Part shown: positions 18,416-29,230 of the stretch, piece after piece
How positions within the stretch are numbered: the stretch's first letter is position 1
How the letters are laid out: each line of letters opens with the position of its first letter
Assembly: GCA_013306675.1 (NCBI GenBank)
Contig: JABLUY010000075.1
Span: forward strand, 62,001-126,000
Length of the DNA stretch: 64,000 bases
Reading direction: 5' to 3'
From: Thraustochytrium sp. TN22
Lineage: Eukaryota > Sar > Bigyra > Thraustochytrida > Thraustochytriidae
Program-made: the position numbers and the translations under genes
Notes under the pieces: generated by a model
Databases searched by the model: none
The model's input: the letters and a program-made list of their open reading frames with translations, nothing else
What the model was told of the DNA's origin: nothing

Positions 18416-19453
18416 TTACATGCCCCAGGTGAGGACCATGTCGTAGTAAAGGCCGCCGAGCGGAGCGCCAATCATGGGCGCGATCAGATACACCCACATG
18501 CCACCATCGTGACCCGGGAGCGAGATTTCACCCCAGCCGAGGCCGTAGGCAACGAGGCGGGGGCCGAGGTCGCGCGCCGGGTTGAGGCCGAGCTGCTCAG
18601 CAGGGCCGAAGGAGCAAGCAATGACCGTGATGCTCATGGCGATCGTGTAGACGGCTGTGGGACCGCCCAGGCGGTACGGGTTGCGCGGGTCAATGCAGGC
18701 GAAGACAACAAAGGTGAGGAAGCCCGTGGCCAGGGCCTCAAAACCAAAGGCCCCGGCCATGGTGATGGTAGAGTCCGTCCAGAACGTTTCCTCCAGGAGC
18801 GTGTTGGGCGCCGGCCACATGCCATGGAAAATGAAGGCCGTGATCTCACTGCCGGGCTGGCCGCGAGTGATGCCGTAAGCATTCTCGAACTGCGTGATGG
18901 CCGGACCATAGCACACGTAAACTCCAGCCGCGGCGATGATGCCTCCGAGCAGCTGCGCGAGCATGTAGCCGGGCGCCTTCCACATCGGAAAGTGATCGGG
19001 ACGAAGCAACATAATAGCGAAGGTGATAGCCGGGTTCAAGTGGCTGCCGCTGGGTGCCGCGACGATGATACCGATGGCAATGGACAGTGAAAAGACGAAT
19101 ACCACCTGGAAGGTGCCGGAGGTGGCGCCGGCCACGACGGCGGACGCTAGCGTGCACAGTCCGAAGAAGACGTAGATGAAGGTTCCGGTCATCTCGGCGA
19201 TGAGCTGCTGCCAGTACGCCGGGGCGCGCATCTCTTCCGGGCTCATGGTGGGCTTGCCGCGCACCACGTTAAAAATGAACTCATGGTGGCGTTTGACGAG
19301 GCCCTGCGGGGCCGACGCCTCACTCCCGCTCTTCTCCTCCACCACGATGGACTGGTTGTGCGTGGCGGGCGCGTGCTGCTCCTCCGGCTGCGACTGCCGC
19401 TGCTGCGACGCCTGGCCCACCTTGGCACTGCCCTCCTCGAGGTCCTGCATCAT
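18416..19453 (-). CDS. Aquaglyceroporin 1 (major intrinsic protein)
   Basis: 345 aa from the double ATG at 19453. After an 80-residue charged cytosolic N-terminus there are six membrane segments and two NPA half-helices: HLNPAITF (NPA 140-142) and LNPARDLGPR (NPA 291-293). Asp after the second NPAR is the mark of glycerol-conducting members. The protein would pass water, glycerol or other small neutral solutes through the plasma or a vacuolar membrane. The motif PEEMRAPAYWQQLIAE before helix 1 recurs in the two neighbouring paralogues (24467, 26089), so the three are locally duplicated. The frame is open upstream to 19861 but the extra translation is low complexity, so I start at the Met pair. 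Confidence 0.9.
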   Translation of the reverse strand: MMQDLEEGSAKVGQASQQRQSQPEEQHAPATHNQSIVVEEKSGSEASAPQGLVKRHHEFIFNVVRGKPTMSPEEMRAPAYWQQLIAEMTGTFIYVFFGLCTLASAVVAGATSGTFQVVFVFSLSIAIGIIVAAPSGSHLNPAITFAIMLLRPDHFPMWKAPGYMLAQLLGGIIAAAGVYVCYGPAITQFENAYGITRGQPGSEITAFIFHGMWPAPNTLLEETFWTDSTITMAGAFGFEALATGFLTFVVFACIDPRNPYRLGGPTAVYTIAMSITVIACSFGPAEQLGLNPARDLGPRLVAYGLGWGEISLPGHDGGMWVYLIAPMIGAPLGGLYYDMVLTWGM

Positions 19454-21904
19454 GTTCGGGGGACAGCGCTGGATGGCAGCCCTGGTTCTTGCTGCAGGCT
19501 GGTGCTGCGAGGGCGTCTGCAATGGCGGCTGCAGCGACAGCTCTGTTTGGCTCTTCGGTCTCGAGTTCGAGTTCGTGGTTTGCTTCCTCGCTCTGGCCGC
19601 GCGACGGCGCGCGCGTGCGATCCAGGTAGCATCCTTTCGTCTGGCTGCTCGCCCCGCCGCAGCCGCAGCCGCAGCCTTGCCCTGGAGCCTCTGCCACGCC
19701 AACGAGTCCAGATCCCGTCGCGCAGCCTTCACGCATCCTCGCTTGGAGGCGGAGAGAGCTCCAGGAGTGCGGAGGTCTCCCACCTCGAACCGAGCGAGGT
19801 TCCGAGGCCCCGATCCCGCGCCGCGGTCAAGCATAGCCAGCGAACAGACTTGCGTGAGCACGCATATTGCGCGAGAGGCCTCAGCTGCCTAGCCCGCCGT
19901 CACCTTCCCACGCAGGCCGTCGCAGCAGTCCGCCGGCCGGTCCTCATTTTAGCCTTCGGCCAGTGCGTCAGCCCTCGCCGAGCCATGTCGCCGCCACACG
20001 ACTACACCGCCGCCAGCCGGACCACCACAGACCATCGCATCTGATTGCCGTCTCTTGATTAAGCTTGGCTTGCGATCTCCTCGTTCTCTGTGTCCAGCGC
20101 TCGTGAACCTGCCTCCTCGCGCTCCACAGACAGCGCCTTCGCCAGCCCATGGCGTCCTGCTGGCTAACAACGGCAGCGCGGCTGCGGCTAGGAAAGCTCT
20201 CTGCGGTCGTTCTCACGCGAGTTTGTTTGTCCGTGCCTCTTTCTTCAACCTTGACGCACGGCCATTGCTTATGGTGGCGAGAATGCAGCCGAGGTCTGGC
20301 AACACTGGCAACTGGCAACCATCGCTGATTCCTGCACCGCTGCGCCGCGATTCCCGAGCGCACGTCGCAGCGACCGCCGCACCCGAGGTCGCCGCTGAAT
20401 AGCCTGCTCGCGGCGGCTGAACCGGCTGAACCGCCACGCAGGAACCCGGACCTTGGACACCACGAGTCAGGTTCGGCGGCCTGCTGCGGGCTCATGGCGC
20501 GTGGCGCGCGATGCGATGCAGGCCGTCAAGCGTGGCAAGCGTGGCAAGCGCCTCCAAGAGAAGACTCGAGCAGCCCAGCAACCACGTGTCATCGAAAGCG
20601 CCAGCGAGCAGCCAAAACGAGCAGCCAGGCAACCCGACGCGACACAGGCGGCGTCTGAGGAGTGCCCGAGCTTGGAGCCGCGGTGCTGACTGTGACCACG
20701 AGCTGGCCGCCGCGCCAAGCCTGCCTTCTTTTCAGCGAGGCTGCCCGGCGTGCCTGGCACCCGGCCCCGGCCCAAGTGAGGCGCAAAATCGGCGCTGCGA
20801 TCTGATCGCTTGACAGCTTGATGATAAGCGCTGCGAGCCAACCGGCAGCGCCGAGGAGCAGAGAAGCGCCCGGCGGTCTGAGCCCGCGCTCACCCGAGCC
20901 TCGTCGCCGTCGGTGTGGCCACGCCCCGCGACGACAGTTCTGGGGCAGTGGCATCGACACGTACGAGCGAGCTGAGGTGCGGACAAAGGGGAAACCTGGA
21001 TCGCAGACGGTCTCACGGCGCGAGGGCTGCGAATTTCGAGGTTGGCTCGAGGCGCGCGGTCTCGGCTCGTCTCCGAGTCGCTCGCGCGGCGGAGCTGGCT
21101 AGCCGCTGCCGGGGCGAGCGAGGCCAACCTCGAGAGGCGCCGGGCAGCCGCCGCTGCGATGCCGAGGCCTCCAGCCAGCGCCGCAGCCGCAGCCGCAGTC
21201 GCAGCCGGGCGAGCTGCGTGCGGCCGCGAGCGGCGGCGGGTCCCAGGTACGCCGCTTCAGACGCTGCGAGCTCGATTCGGACGCCTCGGGGCGCCCGGGA
21301 GCCGAGACCTGCCTCAGGCTGCCTGGCTGGCAAGCCGGAATGGCTTGGACGCAGCATGCCACCGCATGCTACTGAATCAACGCGAGCGGGTACAGGACGC
21401 AAGGCTTAGCTTGTACGACAGCTCGACGCCGAGGCCGGGCATTTTCCAGACCCGTGCGGCGCAGCGGAGCCTTGCCCGGCGGCGAAGTAGAGGCCTTGGC
21501 ACCGGCCTTAGCTATGAAAGTAGCTAGCAGATCACGAGCGGTCCCTCGCGGTGGAGCCCGAGCGGACTTGAGGGGCGGGGCTCGGCGCGGGAGCCTGGAT
21601 GACCACCAGAGACTTGTCGCGGCTTCAGCGTGTCTGACGGTGGCAGCGCGGCGCGAGCACAGGCAGCGCGGCGCGAGCACAGGCAGCGTGATGACGCCAC
21701 GGAGGGAGCAGCTAACTTAGAAGAAAGAGCACCATGAAGAAGCGCTTGCCTGGCCGTCCTAGCACGAGCTAGAACTCGACCAGCTCTCTTTAGCTTGCTC
21801 TTTGGCTTGCTTGCACAGAACGAGTTGTACTCATTCGTCGGGCTCGACACGGAGGATCTCGCTGCGGTCGTACCCTTCACCGTTGCGCTCACCACCATTC
21901 GAAG

Positions 21905-22115
21905 CTTGAGCAGAGGCCTTGCTCATCATGAGCGAGAATCTCGTGAGCGAGAATCTCATGAGCGCGAGGCTCCTGAGCGCGAGGCCCACGAGCGAAAGGC
22001 TCATGAGCGAAGTGCTCATAAGCGAAAGGCTCAAGAGCAAGAGACCTGTTGACATCGTGCTCCTCTCGGTCGTAGCTCATAAGCGAAAGGCTCAAGAGCA
22101 AGAGGCCTGTTGACA
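21905..22115. repeat. Degenerate GAGCGA(A/G)(A/G)GCTC array
   Basis: An approximately 15-bp unit (ATGAGCGAAAGGCTC and variants) is repeated about ten times. It is followed by a longer direct duplication of about 50 bp (CTCATAAGCGAAAGGCTCAA and the bases after it) at about 22014-22065 and 22076-22127. In one frame it reads His-Glu-Arg repeats. I see no coding context for it. Confidence 0.7.
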
Positions 22116-22562
22116 TAGTGCTCCTCGTTGACATCGTGCTCCCCTCTGTCGTCTAACCTCCTCTCCATCGTCTAACTCGTGAGCGAGACGCTTGGCGTCA
22201 TCGTAAAAATTCTCTTTGTCGTCCGAGTCACGAGCGGGAAGCTCGACGCCATGATGTCCGTCGTCGCCGTCCAAAGCATGACCGAGAAGCTCGACGGCAT
22301 CGTGAGCGAAGAGCTTGGCGGCGTCCTCCTCCTCATCGCCATCGTGCTCGTTGCCATCGTCCAAGGGTTGAGCAAGATGGTTGCCAGGCAGCATCAAGCG
22401 CGCTCGAGCCCGGACTGCCATGATCACTCCACCGCATACCTCGAAGTCGTGCATGGTCTTCAGCTCGTGCGCTTTCATCTCGATCTTGATCGCCTTCTCG
22501 CACACAACGTCATTCTCACTCCCGCGCCCGCGGAGCACGGCCTCCGTCTCATCGTTGGCCAC
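22092..22562 (-). CDS. Possible small acidic protein, 156 aa
   Basis: This minus-strand frame is less GC-shadow-like than its surroundings. It reads acidic and repetitive (LFAHDAVELLGHALDGDDG, then a similar HHGVELPARDSDD segment). I recognise no family, and its 3' end enters the neighbouring repeat array. It could equally be a translated repeat remnant. Confidence 0.2.
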   Translation of the reverse strand: MANDETEAVLRGRGSENDVVCEKAIKIEMKAHELKTMHDFEVCGGVIMAVRARARLMLPGNHLAQPLDDGNEHDGDEEEDAAKLFAHDAVELLGHALDGDDGHHGVELPARDSDDKENFYDDAKRLAHELDDGEEVRRQRGARCQRGALCQQASCS

Positions 22563-24466
22563 ATCCGCACCAAAGCTTGCCTGACGATCCGGCGACGGCG
22601 ATGCATTAGCAATCTGCCACGGTTCGCGGGTCTTTCCGCTCGGAGCAAGCGGGCAAAGACGAAAGCAGCCTGCCCGTGCACCTTTGCGCCTTGACGTTGA
22701 CTTCGCATTACCAGGCTCCCTTTTCAGGCAACTTGAACCTGCGCCGCTAGTTCATGTCAATCCTACCCTTGAGACGAGGGTTCGCCAGCCGCATGGCTTT
22801 TAGTCTTGGACTCGAGCACCGGCAAGCACCGGCGAGCACCGCTCAGGCACTTCATTCTCTTTTTTGTTTTTTTCTCTCCCTGTCTCCGGATTGCAAGTCC
22901 GATCACCACACTTGGCTAGTAGTAATGGAGACTCGCACACGTCCGACTTCAAGTTGGAGGAGTCGTGACTCAGGTTGATCTCACGTCTCGAGCTGGCCGG
23001 GCGCCCTAGCTGACGCGTCCCCCCACCCGTGCAGTGAGAGCCTTGGAGGTTTTTCACGAGAGGCTTCTGCGCCAGCCTCAACTCGGAGTCTCGGCCACAG
23101 GCGGCCCTTCGTCCGCCGGCGGCGACGGAGAAGCCACGAGCTCAAAATGCCCCGGCCTGCAGTGGCTGGTTCAGCCTCGCGAGCTGCAGGTTCCTCTTGG
23201 TGTCGTAGCTCAGCGGCCTTTGGAGGGGGGCCAAAAGCCCGGAGCGTCAGAGTCCTCGTGGCTGCTCGCACCTTGTCGCCGCAATTCGCACAGCTCGACC
23301 TGCCAGGCTGACCCGGCTTGCCGTCGGAGGCAAGGCGCTGCTCCGCTACGCCTGGCTGACTGCTGATCTGCCAGAGGCAGACCTCGGACCTCGCTCGGTT
23401 CAGTCTCTGCCAGCGCTTGGAGCTCTAAGGGCTGCGCTTGCGCTGCGAGAACCGCACCTGCCGCGCGATGCCTACAAGCGTAGCCTGAGCGATTCCTCGC
23501 ATGCTTCGAGGCTGGCGGCTGGCCCGCCAGACCAGCCCGGACGACGTGCCGCGCCGCCCGCCAAGGGCCATGCCGCTGCCTGCCGGCGCTTCGCGCCGAG
23601 CACAGGCGCGTTGCCGCGGCGCGCAGGGCGAGGCGCAGCGCAGCACAGCGAGCTCAGCGGCTGATGTGAGTGTGAAGCCTCCGGCGGACTCCGCGACCGC
23701 AAGAACTCCGGGTTCTCGGCAGGAACTCCTGGTTCTGTGCTTCGGCTGCTTCGTGGTGGTAATGCGTACCAGGGTACCATCGGCGATCCTCCACAGCTTG
23801 CGGCTGTCGGCAGCCAGCGAGAAGGCCAGCTCCTCCGCGTGCCCCACGCCAGCCAGCAGGCACGCCTCGCGCGTACGCGCCGGTCCAGACTTCGCTGGCT
23901 GGCGGACGCCACGCATGAGGCTGAACAGGCTTGGAGCAGGGGGGGAGCTCAAGCTGTCGTGCGGCATTGCTCGCGTTTGCAGAAAGCTCGGAAACCAAGG
24001 GCGAGAGCGGCGAGCGGGGCAGTGCCCGACTGGCCTTGACAGCGGAGAGAAAATGGTAGCGTCCGAGGGACGGGTCCGGGGCTCTGCGGAGTGCGGTTCA
24101 GACGGACCAACGGCGCCTGCAACGGCGTGGCGTCGCTTGACCGCTGAAAGGCCGCCTCCGAGTCATCACCGCCGGCGGGTGCAGCTAGCTCGTTGCTTGC
24201 TCACTCCCTCGCTGCTTGCTCACTCGCTCGAAGCCCGAAGCGTCGCCAGACCCGCCGGGTACGGGGCGCAGCAAGCGCAGTCGCAGTCGCAGTTGCAGCC
24301 GCAGCCGCAGCCGCAGACCGGGGACGACGATCTATCGCACCGCGCGTCCAAAGCAAACCAGCAACGAATACAATTCGACTCGACTCGTCCAGGGCAAAGA
24401 CATCGCAGCGAGAGGAGTCAACCTCTGCGCCTCTCGAAAACCAGGCAGGCACGCGATATCGAGAAG

Positions 24467-25540
24467 ATGTCGCTCCAGGACAAGCAGACGCCGCACCTGC
24501 ACCACGCGCTCGAGGACACACGGGACGATCCACTCAACGTACGCGACGCCGAGGACATCGAATACGAGGAGCACCACAAGATCTCCATTGCCCAGGTGGG
24601 CGTGCCGCAGCAGGAGGGCAGCAATTCCGACGAGGATGCCAATGACAGCAAGGTGGTGGCGATGCACAAGCGCTATGTGGAGTGGATGCAGCGCGCTCGT
24701 GGCAACCCGACCGACTCGCCTGACGACATGCGCGCACCCACGCTCCTGCAACAGATGCTGGCCGAGGCCGTCGGCACAGGCATCGTAGTCCTCTTTGGCC
24801 TTGGCACCAACTGCACGGCCATGATCGTTGGCGCCTACGCCGGCCTTTACCCGGTGGCCCTGAACTGGGGCATCACCGTCTCCCTCTTCGTCTTCACCTG
24901 CGCCTCCATCTCGGGCGCGCACGGCAACCCGGCCATCTCGCTCGGCTTCGCCATCTTACGCCCGGAGCACTTCCCCATTTGGAAGCTCCTTCCGTACGTC
25001 GCCGCCCAGTTTGCCGGCGCCATTATTGGCGCCTGCCTCGTCTACGGCATTTGGGGCAACGCGATCCGCGTTTATGAGCAGGAGAATGGCATCGCGCGCG
25101 GCAGCCCGGAGAGCACGCTCACCTCGGGCCCGTTCAACTCGTACTTTCCTAACCCGGACTTTAACGGCGCGAATGGCTGGGACGAGAACATCATCTCCGT
25201 GGCAGGCGCCTTTGGTACGCAGGCTCTCGGCACGGGCTTCCTCATGTTCGTCGTGCTGGCCGTCACGGACGCGCGTCATCAGCTTCGCATCGGTGGAGGC
25301 GCCGTCGCTATGGCCATTGGCATGACCATCACGCTGCTCGTCGCCACCACCGCGCCGCTCGACCAGACTTCCATCAACCCGGCGCGCGACATTGGCCCTC
25401 GCATTGTCACCTACGCGCTTGGCTGGGGTGATGTCAGTTTTCCCGGTCCTCGCCATGGCGCCTGGGTATACGGTATTGCCCCGTGCATCGGAGCCCCCCT
25501 CGGCGGGCTGCTCCACGACCTCATGACCTTTGGTCTTTGA
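24467..25540 (+). CDS. Aquaglyceroporin 2 (major intrinsic protein)
   Basis: 357 aa from the ATG at 24467. A charged 90-residue N-terminus ends in SPDDMRAPTLLQQMLAE, the same linker as in the other two paralogues, and six membrane helices follow. The pore motifs are HGNPAISL (NPA 154-156) and INPARDIGPR (NPA 304-306); Asp after NPAR points to glycerol transport. The loop between the half-pores (SYFPNPDFNGANGWDEN) differs from its neighbours. The open frame continues upstream to 23501, but that part is low complexity and I treat it as untranslated. It is convergent with aquaglyceroporin 3. Confidence 0.9.
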   Translation: MSLQDKQTPHLHHALEDTRDDPLNVRDAEDIEYEEHHKISIAQVGVPQQEGSNSDEDANDSKVVAMHKRYVEWMQRARGNPTDSPDDMRAPTLLQQMLAEAVGTGIVVLFGLGTNCTAMIVGAYAGLYPVALNWGITVSLFVFTCASISGAHGNPAISLGFAILRPEHFPIWKLLPYVAAQFAGAIIGACLVYGIWGNAIRVYEQENGIARGSPESTLTSGPFNSYFPNPDFNGANGWDENIISVAGAFGTQALGTGFLMFVVLAVTDARHQLRIGGGAVAMAIGMTITLLVATTAPLDQTSINPARDIGPRIVTYALGWGDVSFPGPRHGAWVYGIAPCIGAPLGGLLHDLMTFGL

Positions 25541-26088
25541 GCAAGCCAATGCGATCCGCTGGCACTATCCCATCCATGTCGCGGTGCACTTTCTACGTTT
25601 TTTCTTCGTTCATTGTGGCTCGGAAGCCACGCAGCTCGGGGACGGGGCTTACCAGTGACTGGTGCCGCAGATCTCTGATGCCGCATGATTACCGCGGCGC
25701 TGCCACTGCACTGCACACCAGCCACAACATGTCTGAGTCGACTGCTTCCAAATGGGGCTTGGACTCGTGACCAAATTTGGAGACAGAGTCAGTGACTGGG
25801 ACTTGCAGCGGTGAGCTCGAGGTTACCGACCGGGTCCGGACCATGGACGACAATGTGCCGTGAGGTAAATTCTGGCTGACGTGACATAGCACAGGAGCCG
25901 ACAAAGCAAGGCGTGGCAGACACTGGTTTGCACAGCAGCTCACGGATCACGGCCGCGTCACTGCCAGGTCTTGGGAGGAGCCCTGGCTTGGCCGACGGCC
26001 GCCTCGTTGTGAAAGAGGAAGAGCTACATAAGGAAAAGTCGTAAATTAGGAGCCGCGCATCACGATGAGCATTGGCTGCAAATTAGGT
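25541..26088. other. Convergent intergenic, 548 bp
   Basis: These are the 3' regions of aquaglyceroporins 2 and 3. Base composition is less GC-rich than the genes. I see no repeat or coding signal. Confidence 0.6.
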
Positions 26089-27129
26089 TTAGAGGCCGTG
26101 CATGAGCACGAAGTCGTACAGAGCACCGCCGATGGGGCCGCCAAACATGGGCGCGAGGAGCCAGATGAACATGCTGTTGTCCGGGCCAGGGATAGCGATC
26201 TCGCCATAGCCGGCCATGTAAGCAACGATGCGCGGGCCAAAGTCGCGCGCCGGGTTCACCGAGAGGCCACTGATGGCAGCGCTGGCCGAACCGATGCAAA
26301 CGATGGCGAAGCCGATGACCATGAGGATGCCGGCGCCGCCCATGCGCAGCTGGTTGCGCGGATCGACAGCCGCGAAGACGCAAAAGACGAGGAATCCCGT
26401 TGCGATCATCTCAATTGCCCAGGCGCCGCCCCAGGTCACACTGTCGGGTGTGACGATGTCCGGTAAGCTGGCCATGGTGAAGGGCGACGGCGCGTAGCAG
26501 GCGAAGAGCGCCGCCGTGAGCTCCGAGCCGGGCTCGCCGCGAACAATGCCGTAAAGCTTCTCGAAGTTGGTGATCGCGGTCCCGAAGAGCGCATACATGA
26601 GGGCGGCACCGAGGCCGGCACCCACGATCTGGGCCACCCAGTAGATGGGGACCTTCCACATGGGGAACATTTCGGGCTTGAGCACCGCAAAGCTGAAGGT
26701 GATCGCTGGGTTAAGATGAGCGCCAGACACGCTCATCGCGACGTGCGCACCGACGATCACAGCGATGATCCACACCATGATAATCTGGAAGGCGCCAGCC
26801 GACTGGCCAAGGAGCACGCCGGCCGCCGTGGCACTCAGGCCGAAGAACATGTAGACGAAGGTTCCGATGATCTCTGCGACAATCTGCTGCCACAGCGTGG
26901 GCTGCCGCATCTGGTCCGGCGAGTAGGTCGGGTTGCCGCGCAGCTTGTTCAACAGCGCGACGTGCTGCTGCTGCAGGCTCTGCTTGCCGTCGTCGCTCGA
27001 GCTCATCTTGGCCATGGAGTCCGCCGCTGCGCCGTTCCCGTTACCCTCCTGCACCGAGGGATCCGGCGACTGCGTCGCTGTGCTCTTTTCCGCCGCCTCC
27101 ACCTTGCCCGTCTCCACGTCGCCCATCAT
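26089..27129 (-). CDS. Aquaglyceroporin 3 (major intrinsic protein)
   Basis: 346 aa from the double ATG at 27129. An acidic and Gln-rich N-terminus of 75 residues is followed by SPDQMRQPTLWQQIVAE and six membrane helices. The two NPA boxes are HLNPAITF (140-142) and VNPARDFGPR (292-294). It is closer to aquaglyceroporin 1 than to 2 by its loops: both have an (F)E..YGI.RG.PGSE segment and an ACIDPRN/AAVDPRN-type sequence. It has the same expected role in water and small-solute flux. Confidence 0.9.
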   Translation of the reverse strand: MMGDVETGKVEAAEKSTATQSPDPSVQEGNGNGAAADSMAKMSSSDDGKQSLQQQHVALLNKLRGNPTYSPDQMRQPTLWQQIVAEIIGTFVYMFFGLSATAAGVLLGQSAGAFQIIMVWIIAVIVGAHVAMSVSGAHLNPAITFSFAVLKPEMFPMWKVPIYWVAQIVGAGLGAALMYALFGTAITNFEKLYGIVRGEPGSELTAALFACYAPSPFTMASLPDIVTPDSVTWGGAWAIEMIATGFLVFCVFAAVDPRNQLRMGGAGILMVIGFAIVCIGSASAAISGLSVNPARDFGPRIVAYMAGYGEIAIPGPDNSMFIWLLAPMFGGPIGGALYDFVLMHGL

Positions 27130-29230
27130 GTGGCTTGCAAGCAGCAACTCGCACCCGGTACTCCTACCCTACGTTCGCTGGCGAGCGCGCCTTGCGAGTC
27201 CCGGCCTGGACGAGCTTTGGTCGCTCGGGTGATTGCAGTTTGCTGGACGGCGCGCGGCCCTCTGCCCGGCCGGCGAATGCGCCAACCGCGCCTGCGCGCT
27301 CCGCACCGTCGCACGAGCTTTGCAGGTCTCTGCCGACGCAGCCGACACCGTCTTGCGCTACCGTGGACCGCCGTTGCCTGGTCCAAAAGGTGCCGTGTCC
27401 GACGGCCTGGCCGCCCGCCCGCTGGCGCCTCCCCACCCGGCGCGGGCCCCTCGCGCCGAGCCAGCCGCCACTGCGGCCCGGGGGGCGCCGCGCGCCCGGC
27501 GGCCAGCGGCTGATCAAAGCCCCGGCCGCGGCCCGCGCCGACTCGCCGCCGGCGCCGGCCTCGATCGCGCGCAGATGATCTTGCCAAATTTCCTAGCTAG
27601 ACGCAGCGATCGATCCCGCGCGCGAGCTCGCCTGGTCACGAGACGAGTGCCTCTCCAGGTGGCGCAGCGTGCGCGCGCCTCTTTTGGCCCGGCCCGCGCA
27701 GTGACCTGCGCGCGCGCGCCCCTGGATCAAAGCGTTTGCAGGCAGTGCCGCTCCGAGTCCTCGATGCGAGCCTCGACGCTCGCCTTGGCCTGCCGCTGCA
27801 GCGCCCGGCACTGCAGCGCGGCGCTGCATCCGCCCGCATCCTGGCACTGGCAGGCGCTTCCGAGCTGAGCTGAGTCGACCGTCAACGCCAGGCCGCGCCC
27901 CCAGCCGGGAGGTGGGTCCGGGTACCTCGGCGGGCCGAGGCTCGGGCGCGTGCAGTTCGACTTCGACTTGGACGCCGCCTGAGCTGACGCCTGGCCATGC
28001 CATGCCATGCCATGCCATGCCAGTGCGGCGTGGCTCTAGCCTTCTGGCGCGCCGAGCGAGTCGAGTTCGAGTCGGCAGCCAGCCTGCCGCAGGCCGCGGC
28101 GCCGACTTGTCGAGTCGCGGGCTCCGCCACGGCCACGGCGGCCAGACCTCGCCAGACCTCGCCTTGCGCAGCGCGGCGTGCGGCGGCGTGCGACACGAGC
28201 TCACCGCGCCAGGTCACGCTCGCTCAAGGCTTCGAAGCGGATCCACTGGTCCTTCCTTGCTCCTTGCTGCGTGCCTGGCTCGGCAGCCTCGGCTGGCCGG
28301 CTGGCCTGCTGGCCGGCTGGCCGGCTCAGCCTGGCTGGTGCCTGGCCGCCCGGCGGGCGATCAGCCAGCCAACCAGCCCGCCTGGACTTTCTTCTTCTTC
28401 TCCAAGCTCGTCTTCTTGCTCAAGTTCTTCTTCTTCTGATCAAGTTCTTCTTCAAGCTTCTCAGGTCTCGTGCACGGCGGTCCTGCGACCACGGCAAGGT
28501 CGCAGCGAACACATGAGCCAAACAGGGACGTCGCCGCGCTCGACCCCGGGCACCTCTGCAGGTCGCGAGAGTATCGCGCCGCAGCAGCACGAGCTACCGG
28601 CGGACTTGGACTGCCAGCGCGAACCGCCGAAGCCGAGGCCCTTGCGATCGCTGCGATCGCTGCGATCGCGGCGCTGCATCGCTGCGGTCACAGGCTGGCA
28701 CGGCGCGGCGAGATCGACACCGCGAGGTCCGACTTCCGAGCGCGCTTCACGCGGGCCGTCGACAGCGGGCGGCGGGGGGATGCATCATGCCTCGTTCCGG
28801 TGGACTGAGCCGCCGCCGCGGGATAAGGTCCAGATGCCTGCACTGGTGATGGCAGGCAGTCACAGCCAGGCGAGCCTGATCTGAGCCAGGCCTGGACAGG
28901 CAGGCAGACCGTGGCTAGCTGGGCGGGCGGGTCTACATCGTCGACGAAACTGAATTGAACTCAGGCTCTCCCGAATCTGGGTGGTAAGTTACCTTACGGG
29001 TGCTAAACACACCAACCATGCAAGCATGTCGGCTCGCAGGAAGCGGCAGCAGAACGGGACGTAGCGGCGGACGCCGACTCGGACTTGGCCTTGGCCTCGG
29101 ACCTGGACTCCAACTGCCACTGGCAGTGCAGGGGCGTCGCGGCGCGGCCAGCGACGTTCAGTCACGGCTGCGGCCACTGCAGCAGCTGCCTGAGCGCTGG
29201 ATGCAGCCTGGGTCTACGATCAAAGACTTC
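27130..29230. other. 2.1-kb intergenic region
   Basis: I support no gene here. It contains a (CCATG)n run at about 27993-28021, CTGGC/GGCTGG-rich repeats near 28285-28380 and a CTTCTT-rich tract at about 28388-28460. The left part should contain the promoter of aquaglyceroporin 3, and the right end the 3' region of the 1245-aa gene. Confidence 0.6.

Larger units (their letters stand above)
19454..24466. other. 5-kb divergent intergenic region between two aquaporins
   Basis: No confident gene lies here. Translations in all frames are Arg/Ala/Ser-rich shadows of GC-biased DNA. I note CCGCAG/CAGCCG repeats near 19655-19680, 21177-21210 and 24272-24320. A 20-bp GCGCGAGCACAGGCA tandem lies at about 21650-21690, the GAGCGA-type array is at 21905-22115, and a weak minus-strand frame is at 22092-22562. 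Such a long gap is unusual for this otherwise dense window. Confidence 0.55.

Noticed and set aside
23501-24466. N-terminal extension of aquaglyceroporin 2
   Set aside because: It is in frame but Arg/Ala/Ser-rich with CAGCCG repeats. The paralogues start at the equivalent of the Met at 24467.
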